Notes under the pieces: model-generated
What the model was told of the DNA's origin: nothing
What the model saw: only the letters and a program-made list of their open reading frames with translations
Databases searched by the model: none
Program-made: the position numbers and the translations under genes
Origin: JAABRU01 sp041390465
GTDB taxonomy: Bacteria; Desulfobacterota; Desulfobacteria; Desulfobacterales; Desulfococcaceae
DNA: 64,000 nucleotides
Assembly (NCBI GenBank): GCA_041390465.1
Contig: JAWKPW010000013.1
Coordinates: forward strand, 18,440 to 82,439
Direction: 5' to 3'
In this document: positions 1 to 8,746 of the stretch, piece by piece
Layout of the letters: each line of letters opens with the position of its first letter
How positions within the stretch are numbered: position 1 is the stretch's first letter

Positions 1-470
1 TGCCGGATTTTGTCCAGACTGTTCTGAATGAAGCTTTGACCGCCAAATCCGGGGTTTACGCTCATGATAAGCACAAAATCCGTATACTCCAGCACCCATT
101 CAATGGCATTGAGCGGCGTGGAGGGATTGAGTGCGACCCCGGCCTTGGCTCCGCAGTCCCGGATGAGCTGCAGACTGCGGTGCAGGTGAACACATGCCTC
201 GGCATGTACACAAATCCAGTCCGCCCCGGCTTTGGCAAAATCCGGAACATAGGTGTCCGGATGTTCAATCATCAGATGAACATCCAAAGGAAGCTGTGTG
301 GAATGTCTTGCGGCTTCCACAATGATTGGGCCCATGGTGATGTTGGGCACAAAATGGCCATCCATGACATCAATATGTATCCAGTTGGCCCCGGCTTTTT
401 CCACAGCCCTGATTTCTTCACCCAGCCGGGCAAAATCAGCGGACAGAATGGATGGTGCAATCAGTTTCAT
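1..470 (-). CDS. rpe: Ribulose-phosphate 3-epimerase, N-terminal part
   Basis: Interconverts ribulose 5-phosphate and xylulose 5-phosphate in the pentose phosphate pathway (cytosol). The reading frame starts at an ATG at 470 and runs off the left edge of the window, so about 156 of the usual 215-225 residues are visible. Seen directly: the N-terminal MKLIAPSILSADFARLGEE strand with the family-typical ILSADF, the metal-binding stretch IDVMDGHFVPN, the DVHLMI segment, and MSVNPGFGGQ near the cut end. These are family hallmarks, so the call is firm. It is the first gene of the minus-strand block; the 3' end and downstream neighbours are outside the window. Confidence 0.96.
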   Translation of the reverse strand, partial: MKLIAPSILSADFARLGEEIRAVEKAGANWIHIDVMDGHFVPNITMGPIIVEAARHSTQLPLDVHLMIEHPDTYVPDFAKAGADWICVHAEACVHLHRSLQLIRDCGAKAGVALNPSTPLNAIEWVLEYTDFVLIMSVNPGFGGQSFIQNSLDKIR

Positions 471-1263
471 GCAAGCAATAATCTCCGTTTGTCAATTTGG
501 GTCAGAATATAAAAAAATGGATGAAACCTGATAAAATGACAGCGAGCTGCGCCTTGAAGCGCTTTCTGTCCTGTGAAAGACAAAAATAAGCAGGGATGCA
601 AAAGCTGCTTTTGCTGAAAACTGTTTCAGATGCTGTCAGCTCACGAGTTTCTCCGGAAATACAAAAAAAACCGGTTTGCGCAATTTTGGCATTTCCGCAT
701 CCCCCCGGTCACAGGGAATGCAAAAAACGGTAATGGGCCAAATCCTGATTTGCTCACGGATTCCGGGTCAGAGTCAGCGGACAGATCGACGGATTTGACT
801 CACAGCCCCCTTTTTTATATTCACAAAGCATAAAAAATGCAACATACCTTAAAATTTTCAAAATGTAAAGGCAATGCTGTTTTCTGATACACGGATTTCC
901 GGGCGGAAAAAAGGAAGGGGGCAGTGCACAATCTCCCGGCTGCAATATGATTTTTCAGCACCGGATCAAAATGGCTGGCGGTCGCGCGGAGCCGCACAGC
1001 ATTTTCCCGGAGTTTCAAGGTGTTTTTTTCCGGGTCAAACGCGGCGTTGAAAAAAATCAGACAAGGTTGCGCGCAAAGGCAGACTTTGAAGTCTGCCCGG
1101 ATAACAAAGGCGCAACCAAAAGTTTCCGGGCATTCAAAAAACCGGATTTTTCAGAAAAAATCCGGTTTTTCGGAAAACGCCATGGGCAAAAAAAATTATG
1201 CTGCTCTGCCGGTCAGAGGGTAGAGGAACAACTGGTTTGACCCATTGCAAAAAAGAGAAAAAA
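471..1263. other. Gene-free stretch between rpe and the flavoprotein gene
   Basis: About 790 bases with no convincing gene. Short frames here lack a ribosome binding site and any family pattern. It is AT-rich with low-complexity A and T runs and holds one copy of the CCGGATTTTT palindrome near 1136-1171. It presumably carries the promoter of rpe near 480-560 on the minus strand, but no clear -35/-10 pair was recognised. Confidence 0.5.
1136..1171. repeat. Palindromic repeat, CCGGATTTTT family
   Basis: Near-perfect hairpin with arms AAAACCGGATTTTT and AAAAATCCGGTTTT around a short spacer. The same arm sequence recurs at 14483-14516, 16484-16516, 40773-40808, 46559-46587 and 61083-61117; an ACTGAATTTTT variant occurs at 33307-33340 and 35531-35565. 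All copies are intergenic. The hairpin followed by T-runs could end transcription in either direction, but the copy number and sequence identity point to a dispersed repeat. Confidence 0.75.
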
Positions 1264-2982
1264 TCACAGGCCGCGATAGTCTATTTCATAAGGCCATGCC
1301 TCATGTCCCCCTTCAATGAACCAGACCCGGTCAAATCCGGCTGCATTGAGAATCAACTGTGCCTCATATCCCCGCAGACTGATCTTGCAGTAGGCCAGAA
1401 TATCTTTGTCTCTGGGCAGCTCATTCATGCGCCTTCTGAGATCTCCCAAAGGGATATGAAAATGTCTGTGCGGCTCACAGGCAATGGTGAGCATTCTGTT
1501 TTCATCCGGTTCCCGGACATCCAGAAGCACAGCATCGCCTGTATCCATCCGTTTTTTTGCTTCTTCCGCAGACAGGGATATGGCAAGGCCGTCCATTTTG
1601 TTGCCCAGAATATGCGCGCAGGTGAGAATGGGATCAATGGGCGGACTGAAGGGCGGTGCATAGGCCAGATCAATGCTGGCAAGCTGATCCAGCGTGCCGC
1701 CGAAATAAATGGTGCTGGCCACCACATCCACACGTTTTGCCGCATCCCCCATGCCTGCCACCTGAACCCCAAGCACTTTGCGATCCTTTTTGGCAGCCAG
1801 CATTTTAATCAGAAGATAACGGGCATTTTTCATATAATGGGGACGATCCGGCCCGCCCCAGGTGATGACTTCATAGTCGATGTTCAGCCGTTTTGCCATG
1901 GCCTCCGTCATTCCGGTGCGGCCGACATGGAAGTCAAAACATTTCACAATGCCGGTTCCGCCGATGCCGTCAAAGGGAACAGACCGGCCGGCAATGTGAT
2001 TGGCGATAATGCGGCCATGTTTGTTTGCCGTTGATCCCAAAGGCACATACATGGGACCGCCCATGACTTTGTTCACATAACTGTTTACCACACAGTCACC
2101 GCCCGCATAAATATCCGGATCACTGGTCTGGCAGTATTCATTGACCAGAATGCCGCCTTTTTCCATGCAGGACAGTCCTGCTTCCCGGGCAAGCATGTCC
2201 CCGGGCCGGGTTCCCACTGCAATAATAACGCAGTCTGCGGGGATGCTCTGTCTGTCTGTCTGCACAGAAACCACTTTTTCACCGCCTGCATCTGCCTTCA
2301 GCGCGGTCACTCTTTCTCCAAGAACCAGTTCCACCTCATTGTCATCCAGATGGAGCTGAACATACGCGGCAATATCCTTATCCAGAACACCGGGCATGAC
2401 CTGATCAAACATTTCCACCAGGGTGACATCCATGCCCCGGTTTACCAGCGCTTCGGTAACTTCAATGCCGATAAATCCAGCGCCCACCATCACAGCTTTC
2501 CGAAATCCCTGTTTTCCGATTTCCTCCACCAAAGTTCGGGCATGTTCGGGATGGGTCATGAACCAGACATTTTTCAGATCAATGCCCTCAATCGGGGGGC
2601 GGAACGCATAACCTCCGGTGGCCAGCACCAGTTTGTCATACGGCATGTCTGTCTTGCTGCCGGTATTCAGATCTTTTACCCGCACGGTTTTGTTTTTGCG
2701 GTCAATGCGGACAGCCTCGGTGCGGGTCAGGGTCTTGAATCCTTTGGTATCTGCAAAAAATTCAGGGGTTCTGGGAACGCCTATCTGGGTGTGGGTCAGT
2801 GCTTTGATATTGATGAATTCGCCTTCCACATAATAGGGAAGACCGCAGGCTCCGTAAGATACCAGTTCATCTTTTTCAATCATGGTAATATCCGCGTCCG
2901 GCATCAGTCGCCGAAGCCGGCTTGCTGCTTTCGGGCCGCAGGCCACACCGCCAATAATCAGAACACGCAATGGGGATGACAT
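1264..2982 (-). CDS. CoA-disulfide reductase-like flavoprotein with C-terminal rhodanese domain
   Basis: A 572-residue pyridine nucleotide-disulfide oxidoreductase. Domains in order: FAD-binding Rossmann fold at the N terminus (VLIIGGVACGPKAASRL), the single redox Cys of CoA-disulfide reductase/NADH oxidase relatives at about C46 in SYGACGLPYY, a second NAD(P)H-binding fold (VMVGAGFIGIE), a dimerisation domain, and a C-terminal rhodanese domain with active-site Cys at about residue 532 in CKISLRGYEAQ. Known members reduce CoA disulfide or CoA persulfide/polysulfide with NAD(P)H; the rhodanese fusion is typical of sulfur-metabolising anaerobes, so a persulfide/polysulfide reductase role is inferred. 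The start at 2982 is chosen because GGAAAGG lies 7 bases upstream; a longer frame to 3138 has no support. Confidence 0.88.
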   Translation of the reverse strand: MSSPLRVLIIGGVACGPKAASRLRRLMPDADITMIEKDELVSYGACGLPYYVEGEFINIKALTHTQIGVPRTPEFFADTKGFKTLTRTEAVRIDRKNKTVRVKDLNTGSKTDMPYDKLVLATGGYAFRPPIEGIDLKNVWFMTHPEHARTLVEEIGKQGFRKAVMVGAGFIGIEVTEALVNRGMDVTLVEMFDQVMPGVLDKDIAAYVQLHLDDNEVELVLGERVTALKADAGGEKVVSVQTDRQSIPADCVIIAVGTRPGDMLAREAGLSCMEKGGILVNEYCQTSDPDIYAGGDCVVNSYVNKVMGGPMYVPLGSTANKHGRIIANHIAGRSVPFDGIGGTGIVKCFDFHVGRTGMTEAMAKRLNIDYEVITWGGPDRPHYMKNARYLLIKMLAAKKDRKVLGVQVAGMGDAAKRVDVVASTIYFGGTLDQLASIDLAYAPPFSPPIDPILTCAHILGNKMDGLAISLSAEEAKKRMDTGDAVLLDVREPDENRMLTIACEPHRHFHIPLGDLRRRMNELPRDKDILAYCKISLRGYEAQLILNAAGFDRVWFIEGGHEAWPYEIDYRGL

Positions 2983-3390
2983 TGAAAAACCTTTCCTTTC
3001 TCTGAAAATGAATGAGCACAGGCTTTCAAAAAATCTTTGGGTGCTTTTGCCAGTCAGGGAGCAGGAAGTATGCATTCCCCGTGCTGCCTTCCCAAAAATT
3101 TTTTTAAAGTCTTCGGGAGTTGTGCAGTTTAAATCCAATCTTCTGATTTTATCGGATATATGTTTTATATTATCAATAATTTCAAAGAATTGAAATTCAA
3201 CTGTCTGACCCCCGTCTTTTGAAGAGAAAACAGTCCGGCTCAGGTCCGGATCATTTTATGATTTATCTCTATAAAAAACAGGATGGCTTGTCAACGATTT
3301 CTTTTTGGCTGTGCAGCGCTGTTTTTTTTTCTTTAGACAAAATTAACCTGTTATCATTTCAAACTGTTGTTCCGCAAACGCAGCAGCGGT
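2983..3390. other. Gene-free stretch between ubiD and the flavoprotein gene
   Basis: About 400 AT-rich bases. Small frames here have no ribosome binding site or family resemblance. It should contain the flavoprotein promoter and the end of the ubiXD transcript; no strong terminator hairpin was seen. Confidence 0.4.
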
Positions 3391-5187
3391 TCAGATATCA
3401 AAGCGCAGTTCCTCAGGCCATTCCCGCTCATGTCCGTCCGCAGGCCCCTTGCGGCACGCGTCAATGACAGCACGGTGATTTTCAATGACAATATCCCGGC
3501 CCGGATCCGTATTGTTGAAGAGTTTCCACAAAAGCAGGGAATTGTCATGCAGATCAATCTGCTCATCATACAGCACAAAGATATTGAACATCCGCAGTTC
3601 AGCCAGCCCCATCAGCAGCAGCGCCAAATCCCTTCCGCTCCGATCCTTTGATTTCCGCACCGAAACCGCAAGGATGCGGTTGGCCCTTTTTTCCGCATAT
3701 TCCGGAAACAGATGCCTGCACGAAACCGCTTCCGGCATCAGGGTGCGGAGAATGCAGTCCAGTCCATCCCGCGATGGAGGCGGAATCTGATCCGGCAGTC
3801 TGTTTCTGTCCGGTTCCGAACTGAGGCGCCGGGTAAGATCCAGTCCGATTTTGTTGCCGAAATTGGGAAAGGGAGAGGAATGATCCAGCACATCCAGTAT
3901 GCCCTGGGTCAAAGTGATGTCTGAGGCAAGGTCAAATTTTGTCATCAGGGCATCAATCACCTGCGCGGGGTCACGGGGGCTGACATCTTTGTCCACCACG
4001 GCAATGGCCTTGCAGAAACTCATCTGTCCCTGTCCCCACAGACCGCTCATGATTTTTTTGGCATGTCCCTCATATTCCTTGTCAATGGACACAGCCACAA
4101 TATTGTGAAACACGCCTTCCCAGGGAAACCAGTAATCCTGAATTTCGGGAAAAACAGTCTGCAGCATGGGCAGAAAGATTCTTTCCGTGGCTTTGGCAAG
4201 ATAACAGTCTTCCATTGGCGGACGTCCCACCAGAGTGGCATTGTAAATGGGATCTTTCCGATGGGTGATGGCTGTGACATGAAAAACCGGGTAATGGTCC
4301 GCCAGGGAATAATAGCCGGTATGATCCCCGAAGGGCCCTTCCAGTCGCAGTTCATCCGGTTCCACATAGCCTTCCAGCACAAATTCAGCCTCGGCAGGCA
4401 CTTCCAGATCCATGCTCACACATTTGGTCAGGGAAACCGGTTTCTTGCGGATGAATCCGGCCAGAATGATCTCATCCAGGCCTCTGGGCATGGGCGCTGT
4501 GGCTGCATATACGGTGGCAGGATCCGCTCCAATGGCAACTGCCACAGGCATACGTTTTCCCGCGCGGCGGTATTCATTGTAATAATGGGAGCCGTCCTTG
4601 TGAATATGCCAGTGCATTCCGGTGGTGTTTCTGTCAAAAATCTGCAGACGGTACATGCCCATATTGCGTTTTCCGGTTTCCAGACTCCGGGTGATGACCA
4701 GAGGCAGAGTAATAAAAGGGCCTGCATCACCGGGCCAGCAGTGCAGCACCGGCAGTCTGCCCAGATCCACCTGTTTTCCGGTAAGAACCACTTCCTGACA
4801 GGGCGGGATTTTTCCCCGGAATCTGCGGGGCAGAAAAGATCCCATTTCCAGCGCCAGGGGAATGGTGCGCAGGATTTCTTTCAGATTTTTCGGCGGATGA
4901 AACTGGGTGTATTTTCTCACCCGTTCAGCCAGTTCATCCAGATGTCCCACGCCCAGAGCCATGCAGATTCTTCCGGGGCTTCCGAAAATATTGGTGCAGA
5001 CCGGAAAATCCGAACCTTTCACCTTTTCAAACAAAAGGGCCCTGCCGCCTTCCGGGCTTTTGGATTCCCGGTCTGTGTAGCGGCTGATTTCCACATACGG
5101 AGAAACCTCATGCCGGATATGCAGGATTTCCCCGGCCTTTTCCAGCGCGTCCAGAAATTCTCTCAGATTTTTATACAATTTCCTCAT
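3391..5187 (-). CDS. ubiD: UbiD-family decarboxylase (menaquinone-type)
   Basis: A 598-residue UbiD-family decarboxylase that would use prenylated FMN to remove an aromatic or alpha,beta-unsaturated carboxyl group. UbiD hallmarks seen: MRKLYKNLREFLDALEKAG at the start, GPFGDHTGYYS in the middle and FPWEGVFHNIVAVSID. At about 600 residues it matches the longer menaquinone-biosynthesis decarboxylases of the futalosine pathway better than the roughly 490-residue E. coli UbiD. The start overlaps the end of ubiX by 17 bases, so the two are translationally coupled; UbiX makes the cofactor. The ATG at 5187 has a poorly spaced GGAG, and a TTG a few codons later is possible. The exact substrate is not shown by the sequence. 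Confidence 0.9.
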   Translation of the reverse strand: MRKLYKNLREFLDALEKAGEILHIRHEVSPYVEISRYTDRESKSPEGGRALLFEKVKGSDFPVCTNIFGSPGRICMALGVGHLDELAERVRKYTQFHPPKNLKEILRTIPLALEMGSFLPRRFRGKIPPCQEVVLTGKQVDLGRLPVLHCWPGDAGPFITLPLVITRSLETGKRNMGMYRLQIFDRNTTGMHWHIHKDGSHYYNEYRRAGKRMPVAVAIGADPATVYAATAPMPRGLDEIILAGFIRKKPVSLTKCVSMDLEVPAEAEFVLEGYVEPDELRLEGPFGDHTGYYSLADHYPVFHVTAITHRKDPIYNATLVGRPPMEDCYLAKATERIFLPMLQTVFPEIQDYWFPWEGVFHNIVAVSIDKEYEGHAKKIMSGLWGQGQMSFCKAIAVVDKDVSPRDPAQVIDALMTKFDLASDITLTQGILDVLDHSSPFPNFGNKIGLDLTRRLSSEPDRNRLPDQIPPPSRDGLDCILRTLMPEAVSCRHLFPEYAEKRANRILAVSVRKSKDRSGRDLALLLMGLAELRMFNIFVLYDEQIDLHDNSLLLWKLFNNTDPGRDIVIENHRAVIDACRKGPADGHEREWPEELRFDI

Positions 5188-5776
5188 CTCCCCAGCGTTT
5201 CATGGCAATGTTGATATGCAGTTGATCCAATGCTCTGGCTGCTGTGGCATCCACCATCTCCGGAATGCTTTCAGGCCGGGTGTAAAAACTGGGACACGGC
5301 GGCATGATGATGGCTCCGGCCATTGCGGTTTTGCGCATGTTTTCAATGTGAATCAGGTTCAAAGGGGTCTCACGGGTCAGCAGCACCAGAGGCCGTTTTT
5401 CTTTCAGGCACACATCCGCTGCCCGATGAATCAGACTGTCAGAGATGCCGGAAGCAATGGCTCCCAAAGTTTTCATGGAACAGGGCGCAATAATCATGCC
5501 CTGATGCAGAAAGGAACCGCTGGCAGGGGGCGCAAACAGATCATCGGGTTCATGGCAGTTCAGACGGGCATCTGCATGAAAAACAGTTCCCTGCGCGTGA
5601 AGAAATTCTCCAAAATCCTCTCCTCTGTACGCGGTTTCGTGCATCAGCACCTGGCGCCCCGCATGGGACAGGGACAGATGCACTTCCACAGGTCTTTCCA
5701 GCAGGGCTTTGAGAATCCGGATGCCGTAAATCACTCCGGATGCCCCGCATATGGCAACAACGATTTTTTTGTTCAA
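5171..5776 (-). CDS. ubiX: UbiX flavin prenyltransferase
   Basis: A 201-residue UbiX-type enzyme that prenylates FMN to make the UbiD cofactor. Seen: the N-terminal nucleotide-binding motif VVAICGASGVIYGIRIL, SLSHAGRQVL, and the typical IIAPCSMKTLGAIASGI and EKRPLVLLTRETPLN stretches with the family's Ser, Glu and Arg residues. A TTG start at 5776 is chosen because AAGGAAAA lies just upstream and the protein then begins right at the conserved fold; the frame continues upstream to 5872 without family resemblance. It forms an operon with ubiD (17-base overlap). Confidence 0.93.
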   Translation of the reverse strand: MNKKIVVAICGASGVIYGIRILKALLERPVEVHLSLSHAGRQVLMHETAYRGEDFGEFLHAQGTVFHADARLNCHEPDDLFAPPASGSFLHQGMIIAPCSMKTLGAIASGISDSLIHRAADVCLKEKRPLVLLTRETPLNLIHIENMRKTAMAGAIIMPPCPSFYTRPESIPEMVDATAARALDQLHINIAMKRWGDEEIV

Positions 5777-5947
5777 TGAAGTTTTCCTTGTTTGCTGTGG
5801 CAGAATTTGCTGACCGACTGCCTTTTGCAATATAAACAGGCAGGCATAAATTTTCATGTATAAAGGCAGCATAAGCGTTCGGACTGTGCCATCTGAATGA
5901 ACAGCTTATCCCATAAAATTTATGGAATTTTAATTATGCCATCCGTA

Positions 5948-6769
5948 TCAATTTGTCATCACAGATTCCTTGAAATCTTCAAGGAATTTACCGAAGTCAA
6001 TACCGTAAACCGCTCTGAATACCCTGTCGTGCTTACTGTCATTTATAAGTTTTTTCATATACAAAACAAATTTATCCCTGCCATACTGCTTTATAAGATA
6101 ATCAACAATGCACGCAAACTGACTGTACATGAAAGGGATTCTGTATTTTACGTCAAGTTTAATCCGGTCTTCCTTCTTTGTTTTGAAATATTCAGGAGGC
6201 ATAAAATTGCCTTTTCGGATGTATCTGCATGTTTCAGATTTTGAGGGGTACCATGATGTTCCCATTTGACCAGAGCTGTAAACAGCAATGCCTTCAAGCA
6301 GCCATGCCGGATATTGGGAAGCTTTTATGATTCCGGAGTGCTGATGAAGCAAAGAATGCGACAGTTCATGCTTAAGGTAAATTTCCAAAGAAATTTCATT
6401 ATGTTCAGCTTCTTTCAATGCCCAGGGTGATATGACAATGTCACCGTTGTAAAAAGCGCAGAATCTTGCTTTTGACATTGAACGTCTGCGATAGCTGTCT
6501 TTGTCCTTAAAAATGAAGATTCTTGGCTTTCTTATAAATTTCAAGGCATGAAAATCTTCAACCATTGGGATTAAAGAATCAATTGCGTTCAGCCCGGTGT
6601 ATTCAGTTCCCTTTTGAATATAAACAGCAGTGTTTTTCAATTCATTTTCAGAAAACCCGATGATAACCGGGGAATAAGGGAACAGTTTGCCAAACAGAAA
6701 GCTGTAAGCAATGAAGCCCATGATAAAAATGGTGACTGTTAAAATTGTATATTTCCGTTTTCTGCTCAT
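5948..6769 (-). CDS. Membrane-anchored gluzincin-type metallopeptidase, putative
   Basis: A 273-residue protein with one N-terminal membrane segment (about residues 8-28, start MSRKRKYTIL) and the rest predicted extracytoplasmic. A zinc-binding HELSH motif sits at residues 134-138, followed by LLEGIAVY with a Glu at 159. This HExxH plus downstream Glu layout is that of gluzincins (peptidase MA superfamily). A hydrolase acting in the periplasm is inferred; the substrate is unknown. It lies just downstream of the attC-like site that follows hicBA, in the same direction, and may be part of the same accessory island. Its AT-rich, Lys-rich coding differs from the flanking housekeeping genes, which fits transfer. 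Confidence 0.7.
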   Translation of the reverse strand: MSRKRKYTILTVTIFIMGFIAYSFLFGKLFPYSPVIIGFSENELKNTAVYIQKGTEYTGLNAIDSLIPMVEDFHALKFIRKPRIFIFKDKDSYRRRSMSKARFCAFYNGDIVISPWALKEAEHNEISLEIYLKHELSHSLLHQHSGIIKASQYPAWLLEGIAVYSSGQMGTSWYPSKSETCRYIRKGNFMPPEYFKTKKEDRIKLDVKYRIPFMYSQFACIVDYLIKQYGRDKFVLYMKKLINDSKHDRVFRAVYGIDFGKFLEDFKESVMTN

Positions 6770-6782
6770 TTTTATTATTCAG

Positions 6783-6861
6783 GTATAATGCAAAGCTCAG
6801 CAGTTCGGTTTCGCGTAGCGAAGCGGAGCAAAGCCGAATCCGCCTGAGCGTTTGGTTAGGC
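6783..6861 (-). other. attC-like recombination site downstream of hicBA
   Basis: An imperfect inverted repeat of about 79 bases. In the minus orientation it opens with GCCTAAC (the R'' consensus RYYYAAC), has paired arms GCTCAG...TTCGG on both sides, an inner TTCGC/GCGAA hairpin, and closes with ATTATAC, one mismatch away from a usable R' box. It begins 14 bases after the hicA stop and ends just before the peptidase gene, which is where the attC of a gene cassette should be. No integron integrase is in the window. Confidence 0.5.
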
Positions 6862-6875
6862 TTTTAATTCAACAA

Positions 6876-7100
6876 TTACAAATAGTTTTTAAACTCATCA
6901 ACTGTCATTTCACAGTCATTAAGAATTTTGTTCATCAGTCCCACACCAATTGTTTCACCTGAATGGACAGGCACAACTGTGGAACGACTGTCAGGATGCT
7001 GAAGATAATGGTGGCTGCCCCTTATTCTGATTATTTCAAAACCCGCACTTTTCAAGGCTGAAATAATTTGACGTGCTGTAAGCCAAGGTATTCTGCTCAT
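6876..7100 (-). CDS. hicA: HicA-type mRNA interferase toxin
   Basis: A 74-residue toxin of a type II toxin-antitoxin pair. It has the double-stranded-RNA-binding-like HicA fold, with the conserved catalytic His in GSHHYLQHP and the ending VPVHSGETIGVG typical of the family. HicA cleaves mRNA and is neutralised by HicB. The start overlaps the hicB stop by 4 bases (ATGA), so the antitoxin is translated first. Found in the accessory island and followed by an attC-like site, a common setting for cassette-borne toxin-antitoxin pairs. Confidence 0.92.
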   Translation of the reverse strand: MSRIPWLTARQIISALKSAGFEIIRIRGSHHYLQHPDSRSTVVPVHSGETIGVGLMNKILNDCEMTVDEFKNYL

Positions 7101-7312
7101 ACTCCTACCGCTATCCTCTGAATGCCCACAAACTGTAAATCAGAAATTTTGTCAGCTTCGACTTCCAGACACAGTTCAATTGCTTCTCTGATACGTTCCA
7201 TAAGGGTATCAAGAGATTTTGCCTGGGTATGGCAACCTTTAAGTCCCGGAACACTTGCAACAAAATATCCGTCTGAATCATATTCAATAATTACACTAAA
7301 TTCCCGTTTCAC
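7097..7312 (-). CDS. hicB: HicB-type antitoxin
   Basis: A 71-residue HicB antitoxin: IIEYDSDGYFVASVPGLKGC is the degenerate RNase H-like fold of the family and LMERIREAIELCLE the following helix. This is a short HicB without a separate DNA-binding domain. It binds HicA (next gene, 4-base overlap). The start is a GTG at 7312 with TAGGAGAT about 8 bases upstream. Confidence 0.9.
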   Translation of the reverse strand: MKREFSVIIEYDSDGYFVASVPGLKGCHTQAKSLDTLMERIREAIELCLEVEADKISDLQFVGIQRIAVGV

Positions 7313-7404
7313 TGATTTATCTCCTACTGCGATTTTTTACCTTCTGATAACTATAGTTTTTAAGAAAATAAATTTGGGGCTCTCCGTAGCGACTGTGTTA
7401 AATG

Positions 7405-8340
7405 TCAAGCATAATCCGGGTTCCATGCTTCATTTTTTGCGACCATACTGTTAAGGATCACAAGGATCTTTCTCGTACAGGCCGTAACAGCCACCATTTT
7501 GTTTTTGCCTTTGGAAACAAGATGCTGATAATATGAACGTATCACCGGATTATGACGGATTGCGGCCAGTGTGGGCATATACATCAGTTTTCTGACTTCA
7601 CATCGTCCGCCGCCGGTCATGCGTTTTCCCCGGAACTGTCCGCTGTCACGGTTCACAGGGGCCGTTCCCGTCAGGGATGCGATTTCTTTGCCACCGACTT
7701 TGCCGAGTTCCGGGAGATCGGTAACAAGAGAGGATGCGGTATTTTCTCCGATTCCCCGGAAACTGCCAATGATTCCGGCTTTCTGCTTCAGTTCGGGCGA
7801 AGAATCGATGAGTATGCGGATCTGCTCCTCAACCCCGCGGATCTGTGTCTCAATTGCGGAAATAACTGTCCGGATGCTTTTTTCAATGAATTCATCCCGG
7901 CAGTGTTCCGTGCGGTTTTTTTCCGCTGTCCGCATATTTGTCAACTGACGTTTCCTTGCTGTCAGTGATTTGATTTTGCGGGTAATTTCGTCAGCAGCAC
8001 ATGTTGCCGGAGGCTGCAGGGCTGCACCGAAACGGGCAATGATGCGGGCATCAATCCTGTCGGTTTTGGCGGTCTGACCGGCGGCTTTGGCAAAATCCCG
8101 GATACGTTTCGGGTTGACAACGGCAACCGGAAGTCCGGCTGCGTAAAGTTCTTCGGCCAGGGGAAGTTCATAACCTCCGGTGGCTTCCATCACGATGAGT
8201 TCCGGTTCCGCGGCACGGAACATGTTCACTGCTTTCTGTATGTTTTCAGGAGTGTAATCAATGTGATGATCGGAACCGTCAGACATGCGGTGAAAGTCAA
8301 AGGTTTTTTTGGAAATGTCGATGCCGATGCAGTTTTTCAT
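7405..8340 (-). CDS. IS110-family transposase (DEDD recombinase)
   Basis: A 311-residue transposase. N-terminal DEDD/RuvC-like domain with IGIDISKKTFDF (first Asp), the EATGGYELPLAEEL motif and KTDRIDARIIARF; a central coiled region; and a C-terminal Tnp20 domain with FRGIGENTASSL, TGTAPVNRDSGQFRGKR (catalytic Ser) and GGRCEVRKLMYM. Length and motif order fit an intact member. IS110 enzymes act with a bridge RNA from the element's own non-coding end; the structured DNA just upstream (8341-8520) fits this. Element ends cannot be set precisely, since IS110 elements lack clear terminal inverted repeats. Confidence 0.93.
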   Translation of the reverse strand: MKNCIGIDISKKTFDFHRMSDGSDHHIDYTPENIQKAVNMFRAAEPELIVMEATGGYELPLAEELYAAGLPVAVVNPKRIRDFAKAAGQTAKTDRIDARIIARFGAALQPPATCAADEITRKIKSLTARKRQLTNMRTAEKNRTEHCRDEFIEKSIRTVISAIETQIRGVEEQIRILIDSSPELKQKAGIIGSFRGIGENTASSLVTDLPELGKVGGKEIASLTGTAPVNRDSGQFRGKRMTGGGRCEVRKLMYMPTLAAIRHNPVIRSYYQHLVSKGKNKMVAVTACTRKILVILNSMVAKNEAWNPDYA

Positions 8341-8520
8341 ATTAAAATCCCTTCCTTGTATGCGGGGTCATTTTATGCCCCATGCGACTGTCCGGGCTGT
8401 TTTAAGGATGCGGCGGCGGATCAGGCTGCAGACGGGTTCAAAACCCCAGGTTGGGACGATCTCGCCGCCGCCTGTGTTCCTGCCCGGCAGCCGCGGCTGC
8501 CGGGCAGGAACACAACTGTA
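8341..8520 (-). ncRNA. Candidate IS110 bridge RNA
   Basis: Read on the minus strand there are three successive structures upstream of the transposase start. First, a perfect 42-base palindrome (8473-8514). Second, a GC-rich stem GGCGGCGG/CCGCCGCC enclosing a large loop with an inner GGGTT-TTG-AACCC hairpin and unpaired flanks on both sides. Third, an ATCCTT/AAGGAAGGGAT region enclosing a GGGGCAT-AAA-ATGACCCC hairpin. A 5' stem-loop followed by two loops with internal hairpins is the architecture of IS110 bridge RNAs (target- and donor-binding loops). The fold was judged by eye; the exact RNA ends are unknown. Confidence 0.55.
8473..8514. repeat. Perfect 42-base palindrome
   Basis: Two 21-base arms that are exact reverse complements with no spacer, centred between 8493 and 8494 on CCGCGG. 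It lies about 130 bases upstream of the IS110 transposase start and would be the 5' stem-loop of the proposed bridge RNA. As a bare hairpin it could also block transcription entering from outside. Confidence 0.9.
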
Positions 8521-8583
8521 CAGAATTTCTTAAATACCTTGTATACTGTCGCATGGGACTGGTCAACTCAGTCAGCTTATACA

Positions 8584-8654
8584 AGGTTGGGTTGTGGAAC
8601 GAAGAAACCCAACAAACTCAGAGTGTTAGGTTTTCACTTCGTTCAACCCAACCT
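8584..8654. repeat. MITE-like palindromic element with AGGTTGGGTT ends
   Basis: Inverted ends AGGTTGGGTT (8584-8593) and AACCCAACCT (8645-8654) enclose ACGAAG...CTTCGT arms and an internal GAAACCCAAC. From memory, short elements with such ends (GGTTGGGTT, ACGAAGTGAAACCC) are widespread in filamentous bacteria. The IS110 left end abuts it, so the IS may have inserted at or next to it. Confidence 0.7.
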
Positions 8655-8746
8655 ACTCCAAAATAATTATCTTAAAAGCTATATAAGAATAATTTGCTCT
8701 GTGCATTTACCCACCCTGTACATTACAAGCCTTACAACATATATTT

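Larger units (their letters stand above)
7405..8560 (-). mobile_element. IS110-family insertion sequence (approximate extent)
   Basis: The transposase gene plus the roughly 200-base structured non-coding region upstream. The left end is probably between 8515 and 8583: at 8584 a separate palindromic repeat (AGGTTGGGTT) begins abruptly. The right end lies beyond the transposase stop at 7405 and before hicB at 7312. It separates hicBA from the type III restriction operon. Confidence 0.65.

Noticed and set aside
630..833. Short plus-strand frame in the gap downstream of rpe
   Set aside because: No ribosome binding site, odd composition and no family resemblance.
1198..2034. Long plus-strand frame opposite the flavoprotein gene
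   Set aside because: It is antisense to a gene with clear domains; its protein has no recognisable pattern.
4063..5214. 383-codon plus-strand frame opposite ubiD
   Set aside because: Antisense shadow of a strongly supported UbiD gene; no family features.
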